Part shown: positions 60,401 through 64,000 of the stretch, piece after piece
Numbering within the stretch: position 1 is the stretch's first letter
Layout: each line of letters begins with the position of its first letter
Assembly (NCBI RefSeq): GCF_040629175.1
Contig: NZ_JBEXUX010000001.1
Coordinates: forward strand, 639,456 to 703,455
DNA from: Embleya sp040629175
GTDB lineage: Bacteria > Actinomycetota > Actinomycetes > Streptomycetales > Streptomycetaceae
DNA length: 64,000 bases
Direction: 5' to 3'
Notes under the pieces: model-generated
The model's input: the letters and a program-made list of their open reading frames with translations, nothing else
Databases searched by the model: none
What the model was told of the DNA's origin: nothing
Made by a program: the position numbers and the translations under genes

Positions 60401-61186
60401 CTAGAACCAGCCGCGACGCTGTCCGAGTTCCTGGAACCAGCCGTGCAGAAAGGCGTTCCAGTCGGTCTGCTGCGCCGTGCCGTGATCCACGGTGAACCGC
60501 CGGATCGCGTCGCTCCCGCCGGAGAGCGCGCCGCCCTTCTTGTCGATCTCCAGGATCACCTCGGTCGCGTGCTCGGCCGACACGAAGGTCAACTCGACCT
60601 CGTTGATGCCACGCGCATACGCCTGCGGCGGGGTGAACTCGATCTCCTGGTAGAAGGGCAACCGCTGATCGACCCCGTGGATGCGCCCCTGCTCCAGGTC
60701 GGCCGCCCTGAAGTGGAAGCCCAGATTCCCGAACGCGTCCAGGATCAACGCCTGCGCCGGAAACGCGCCCACCGAGATCGGATCCAGATCGCCCTTGTCG
60801 ATCGCCCGGTCGATGGCCAGCTCGGTCCGCACGCCGATCGTGGTCCCGCGCAACTGCACGCCGCGGAACGTGGTCAGCGGCGTCTCCCACGGCACCGGCA
60901 GCCGGAACTGCAGATCGTGCGTCGCACCCTCACGCAGCTCGAACTCGCCACCCACCTGCTGCCGACCGAACTCCACGTTCCGCCGCTGCTCGCCGTCCTG
61001 GGTCTCCACCTCGACGACCGCCTGGAATCCGACGAACAAGCCCTCGATCCGCTGATCGACCTTGCCGCCCTGGATCCGGATCCGTCCCTCGACCACGCCG
61101 CCCGGCGTGGTCTCCGTGCCGTGCAGGTCGGTCTCCACCGACGCGCCGCCCGCACCCATGCTCGCCATGAACTTCTTGAAAACCAC
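60401..61186 (-). CDS. Spo0M-family sporulation-control protein
   Basis: The 261-aa protein starts at GTG 61186 with GGGAG five bases upstream. It has the arrestin-like Spo0M layout, starting VVFKKFMASMGAGGASVETDL, with TPGGVVEGRIRIQGGKVDQRIEGLFVGFQAVVEVE in the first beta-sandwich and a second sandwich (residues about 130-230) ending in DHGTAQQTDWN. In Bacillus the family affects sporulation phosphorelay; the role in actinomycetes is not established. Confidence 0.9.
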   Translation of the reverse strand: MVFKKFMASMGAGGASVETDLHGTETTPGGVVEGRIRIQGGKVDQRIEGLFVGFQAVVEVETQDGEQRRNVEFGRQQVGGEFELREGATHDLQFRLPVPWETPLTTFRGVQLRGTTIGVRTELAIDRAIDKGDLDPISVGAFPAQALILDAFGNLGFHFRAADLEQGRIHGVDQRLPFYQEIEFTPPQAYARGINEVELTFVSAEHATEVILEIDKKGGALSGGSDAIRRFTVDHGTAQQTDWNAFLHGWFQELGQRRGWF

Positions 61187-61257
61187 GCGTACTCCCGATT
61201 CGAGGTCTCGGCGGCCCATTCCACCACGCGGGCCCGATCGGCTTAAGCTGGCTCGTC

Positions 61258-61935
61258 ATGCGTGCCACCACCGCCGATCCCACCGACCCGCTGCCCCGCG
61301 CGTTCTTCGACCGCCCGGTCCTGGCCGTCGCCGCCGATCTGCTCGGCCGAACCGTGGTGCACGAAACCGACGCCGGCCCGGTCGAACTGCGGCTGACCGA
61401 GGTCGAGGCATACGACGGCGCCAACGACCCCGGCTCGCACGCCTTCCGCGGCAAGACCGCCCGCAACGCGACGATGTTCGGCCCACCCGGACACCTGTAC
61501 GTCTACTTCACCTACGGCATGTACTACTGCGCCAACCTGGTCTGCGGCCCGCCCGGCCGCGCCTGTGGGGTGCTGCTGCGCGGCGGCGAGATCACCGCCG
61601 GCACCGCCCTGGCCCGCGCCCGCCGCCCCACCACCCGCAAGGACACCGACCTCGCGAGCGGCCCCGCCCGCCTGGCCATGGCCCTGGCCCTGGACCGCAC
61701 CCAGGACGGCATCGACGTCTGCGACCCCACCGGCCCGGTCCGTGTCCTGTACGGCACCCCACCCGCTCGCCGCACCATCCGCACCGGCCCACGCACCGGT
61801 GTCGGCGGCGACGGAGCCGGCCAACCGTGGCGCTTCCACATCGCCGACGACCCGACGGTCAGCCCGTACCGGGCCCACCAGCCCCGCAAGCGCACCCCCA
61901 AGCCGGCCGCCGACGCCGGCCGGCAAAGCGGTTAG
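61258..61935 (+). CDS. Alkyladenine/3-methyladenine DNA glycosylase (Mpg type)
   Basis: The 225-aa protein excises alkylated or deaminated purines from DNA. It has the Mpg-type run LPRAFFDRPVLAVAADLLGRTVVH, the catalytic acidic region TEVEAYDG, the RNATMFGPPGHLYVYFTYGMYYCANLV signature and SGPARLAMALAL. It is independent of the neighbouring genes in function; tyrS follows 72 bases later. Confidence 0.94.
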   Translation: MRATTADPTDPLPRAFFDRPVLAVAADLLGRTVVHETDAGPVELRLTEVEAYDGANDPGSHAFRGKTARNATMFGPPGHLYVYFTYGMYYCANLVCGPPGRACGVLLRGGEITAGTALARARRPTTRKDTDLASGPARLAMALALDRTQDGIDVCDPTGPVRVLYGTPPARRTIRTGPRTGVGGDGAGQPWRFHIADDPTVSPYRAHQPRKRTPKPAADAGRQSG

Positions 61936-62007
61936 CGTCGAGGGCGGCCCGTCGGGCACCCTGTACATCCGCCCCATTCGCTGTATCGACCGAGGAGACC
62001 AGGCACT

Positions 62008-63285
62008 GTGACGGACATCGTCGACGAGTTGCGGTGGAGGGGCCTGCTGGCCCAGACCACCGACGAGGACGCGCTCAAGAAGGCGTTCGCGGACGGTCCC
62101 GTCACGGCGTATTGCGGGTTCGACCCGACCGCGGCCAGCCTGCACGTCGGCCACCTCACCCAGGTACTGACCCTGCGCCGGCTGCAACTCTTCGGCCACC
62201 GCCCGATCGCCCTGGTCGGCGGCGCCACCGGCCTCATCGGCGACCCCAAGCCGTCGGCCGAGCGCGCGATGAACGAGGTCACCACGGTCGAGGCATGGAC
62301 CGACCGCATCCGCGGCCAACTCTCCGCGTTCCTCGACTTCGACGGCGCCGAGCCGAACACCGCGGTCATGGCGAACAACCACGACTGGATCTCGCAGCTC
62401 AGCATCGTCGAATACCTGCGCGACGTGGGCAAGCACTTCAGCGTCAACCAGATGCTCGCGCGCGAGACGGTGAAGTCCCGGCTCGCCGGCGAGGGCATGA
62501 GCTACACCGAGTTCAGCTACGTGCTGCTCCAGTCCTACGACTTCGTCGAGCTCTACCGCCGACACGGCTGCACGCTCCAGGTCGGCGGCAGCGACCAGTG
62601 GGGCAACATCACCGCCGGCCTCGACCTGATCCGTCGGATCACCGGCAACGAGCCGCACGGCCAGGCACACGCCGTGACCACCAACCTGCTCACCAAGGCG
62701 GACGGCACCAAGTTCGGCAAGACCGAGGGCGGAACGGTCTGGCTCGACCCCGAACTGACCACGCCGTACGCCTTCTACCAGTTCTGGCTGGGCGCCGACG
62801 ACCGTGACGTGTCGCGCTACCTGCGCACCTTCAGCTTCCGCTCGCACGAGGAGATCGAGACCCTCGAACGCGAAAGCGAGGAACGCCCCGCCGCCCGCAT
62901 CGGCCAACGCGCCCTCGCCGAGGAACTGACCACGCTGGTACACGGCGCCGACCAGTGCACCGCGGTGATCGAGGCCAGCAAGGCCCTCTTCGGCCAGGGC
63001 GACCTGACCGCCCTCGACGAGGCGACCCTCCGCTCGGCCGTCGCGGAACTCCCGAGCGCCCGACTGACCGAGACCCCGACGGTGGTCGACGCCCTGGTGG
63101 CCACCGGCCTCGCCCCGAGCAAGGGCGGCGCCCGGCGCACCATCAAGGAGGGCGGCGCCTACCTCAACAACGCCAAGGTGACCGACGAGGACGCGGTGAT
63201 CACCGCAGCCGACCTGCTGCACGGCCGCTGGGCCCTGCTGCGCCGCGGCAAGCGCAACCTCGCCGCAGCGGAAATCACCGCCTGA
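62008..63285 (+). CDS. tyrS: Tyrosyl-tRNA synthetase
   Basis: The 425-aa class I synthetase charges tRNA-Tyr. The HIGH motif is HVGH (about residue 47), KMSKS is KFGKT (about 235), tyrosine-binding segments are YCGFDPTAASLH and QVGGSDQWGN, and the C-terminal S4 domain includes GGARRTIKEGGAYLNN. The GTG start has AGGAG upstream. It is the last gene before the presumed rRNA promoter region, an arrangement I associate with streptomycete chromosomes. Confidence 0.97.
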   Translation: MTDIVDELRWRGLLAQTTDEDALKKAFADGPVTAYCGFDPTAASLHVGHLTQVLTLRRLQLFGHRPIALVGGATGLIGDPKPSAERAMNEVTTVEAWTDRIRGQLSAFLDFDGAEPNTAVMANNHDWISQLSIVEYLRDVGKHFSVNQMLARETVKSRLAGEGMSYTEFSYVLLQSYDFVELYRRHGCTLQVGGSDQWGNITAGLDLIRRITGNEPHGQAHAVTTNLLTKADGTKFGKTEGGTVWLDPELTTPYAFYQFWLGADDRDVSRYLRTFSFRSHEEIETLERESEERPAARIGQRALAEELTTLVHGADQCTAVIEASKALFGQGDLTALDEATLRSAVAELPSARLTETPTVVDALVATGLAPSKGGARRTIKEGGAYLNNAKVTDEDAVITAADLLHGRWALLRRGKRNLAAAEITA

Positions 63286-63328
63286 CACCGGTAGTTGATG
63301 GACCGTCAGCCACTCCATCGGATCGCAC

Positions 63329-63378
63329 GTCAAGCCGGTTCCCGACCCGTTCCACTGGGTATAGGGGACCGGCTTGAC
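63329..63378 (+). terminator. 15-bp hairpin after tyrS
   Basis: GTCAAGCCGGTTCCC (63329-63343) pairs with GGGGACCGGCTTGAC (63364-63378), one G-T wobble, 20-base loop with a further ACCC/GGGT stem. It is the probable tyrS terminator. Confidence 0.7.
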
Positions 63379-63594
63379 CCGTCCAAGAGGGTGGTTTAGG
63401 CTTGTACGAGTCGCTACTTCGGGAGATCCGGACAGGCGCGCCCTCAACACCGGCGCGATGGCCGATCCCACTGCGACTCACACCCCAACGATGCATCCGA
63501 AAACGGACGGCCTTCGGCCGCTCCGTACCTGTGGTGTCTCTGTGGTGGGTGTGACCCAGTAGAACCAGTGATCGACACAGCCCTTTGAACGCGC

Positions 63595-63627
63595 GGAATT
63601 TGATCATCCAAATTCCGGGGGTTTTAT
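63595..63627 (+). terminator. Hairpin with T-run in AT-rich block
   Basis: GGAATTTG and CAAATTCC (63595-63602, 63609-63616) form an 8-bp stem followed by GGGGGTTTTATT. It is the only hairpin in the window with a real T-run and looks like a standard intrinsic terminator isolating the rRNA promoters from tyrS. Confidence 0.55.
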
Positions 63628-63692
63628 TCGTGCTGCAATTTATTAATGGGAATCGCATTCCCTGAATGAGATTCGGCTTTATCGCGGAAACC

Positions 63693-63701
63693 TGCTAAGG
63701 T
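63693..63701 (+). promoter_or_regulatory. Extended -10 promoter motif P1 (TGCTAAGGT)
   Basis: First copy of the TGCTA-AG-N-T motif, preceded by GGAAACC. No consensus -35 is present at the normal distance. Presumed rRNA promoter. Confidence 0.55.
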
Positions 63702-63806
63702 TGAGGCATCGAGTGACCGGAGAGATCCGGAGCACGACGCGCGGCTCGCAAGCCGCCGGCACCGCAAGAAGATCGAGCGGGGTCGGTGGAGGCGGGAAAA
63801 CGGGTC

Positions 63807-63815
63807 TGCTAAGCT
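63807..63815 (+). promoter_or_regulatory. Extended -10 promoter motif P2 (TGCTAAGCT)
   Basis: Second copy, preceded by GGGAAAACGGGTC. Spacing from P1 is 114 bases. No clear -35. Confidence 0.55.
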
Positions 63816-63894
63816 CGGCGGGCCGGAAGCGAAAGAAACGAGAGTTTCCAAAGCGGAAAGCACGAGAAACGGACGAAAAGCGGGTCGCAGGATC

Positions 63895-63903
63895 TGCTAG
63901 AGT
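63895..63903 (+). promoter_or_regulatory. Extended -10 promoter motif P3 (TGCTAGAGT)
   Basis: Third copy, with TAGAGT as the -10, 88 bases after P2. Confidence 0.55.
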
Positions 63904-63972
63904 CTGGAAGGCGGAAAGCGCGGAAACGCGGTGGAAGCCGAAAGCGAGGAAAGCGAAGCCGCCGAAACGGTG

Positions 63973-63981
63973 TGCTAAGCT
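63973..63981 (+). promoter_or_regulatory. Extended -10 promoter motif P4 (TGCTAAGCT)
   Basis: Fourth copy, identical to P2 over nine bases and preceded by CCGAAACGG. It is 19 bases from the window edge and 78 bases after P3. Confidence 0.55.
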
Positions 63982-64000
63982 GGAGACGCGAAAGAGAAAC

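Larger units (their letters stand above)
63286..64000 (+). promoter_or_regulatory. 715-base noncoding upstream region of a presumed rRNA operon
   Basis: No gene is present. From left to right it holds a hairpin after tyrS, a hairpin followed by a T-run, an AT-rich block (about 63620-63660), then four repeats of an extended -10 motif separated by A/G-rich leader sequence with many GAAAGCG/GGAAAC blocks. This is the appearance of tandem promoters and processing leader of an actinomycete rRNA operon. The rRNA gene itself would start past the window edge, so the identification is an inference. Confidence 0.7.

Overview
The window is chromosomal DNA from a very high-GC actinomycete of the Streptomyces/Kitasatospora/Embleya type. 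The evidence is third codon positions that are almost always G or C, frequent GTG (and one TTG) starts, and actinobacterial families such as DUF574 methyltransferase, DUF3099, DUF6412, DUF1272, streptophobe-like and Spo0M proteins. There is also a tyrS gene leading into what looks like the promoter region of an rRNA operon. I see no prophage, insertion sequence, integrase, tRNA or CRISPR array. This is mostly core or near-core chromosome with a few accessory patches.

Layout. 1-5714: a proline-rich membrane protein overlapping a soluble Ser/Thr kinase, a membrane protein, an MHS-type MFS transporter, a SnoaL-like protein and a DUF574 methyltransferase. 5907-11135: a probable catabolic operon on the minus strand (acetoacetate-decarboxylase-like protein, SDR, two ACMSD-type amidohydrolases) with a divergent TetR regulator and a perfect 7-1-7 palindrome between them. 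11182-14822: an ATP-grasp-like protein, the DUF6412/YidC-like pair flanked by two tandem-repeat arrays, and a DEDDh exonuclease with a cysteine-rich head. 14893-18984: an FtsX-type ABC exporter divergent from a NarL-type two-component system, with an 8-bp tandem repeat between them. 19105-26434: a metal-dependent amidohydrolase and a LIV-type ABC uptake system in which the two permeases are fused, with its binding lipoprotein on the other strand. 26790-34076: a membrane-anchored VanY-like peptidase, moaA, small conserved proteins, KptA and TldD/TldE. 34418-41132: fabG-fabI, an MMPL transporter, a SixA-like phosphatase and serB. 41219-50260: a streptophobe-like membrane protein, an Rv1747-like FHA-ABC transporter, a YlmA-like ATPase, an NfeD/SPFH pair, TauE and DUF1272. 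50338-53877: cobD, cobQ and a metallophosphoesterase. 54152-60379: three diverged paralogous membrane-anchored HExxH metallopeptidases, with an HNH protein and a PEBP-family protein on the opposite strand between the second and third. 60401-63285: Spo0M, an alkyladenine glycosylase and tyrS. 63286-64000: no gene, but hairpins, an AT-rich block and four copies of an extended -10 promoter motif that probably drive an rRNA operon starting just beyond the window.

The best candidates for something undescribed are the three-gene metallopeptidase family at 54152-60379, the two exact-period repeat arrays bracketing the DUF6412 gene, and the fused LivH-LivM transporter with its metal-site-like membrane partner. 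Functions are inferred by reading the sequence and recalling families; no database search was possible.
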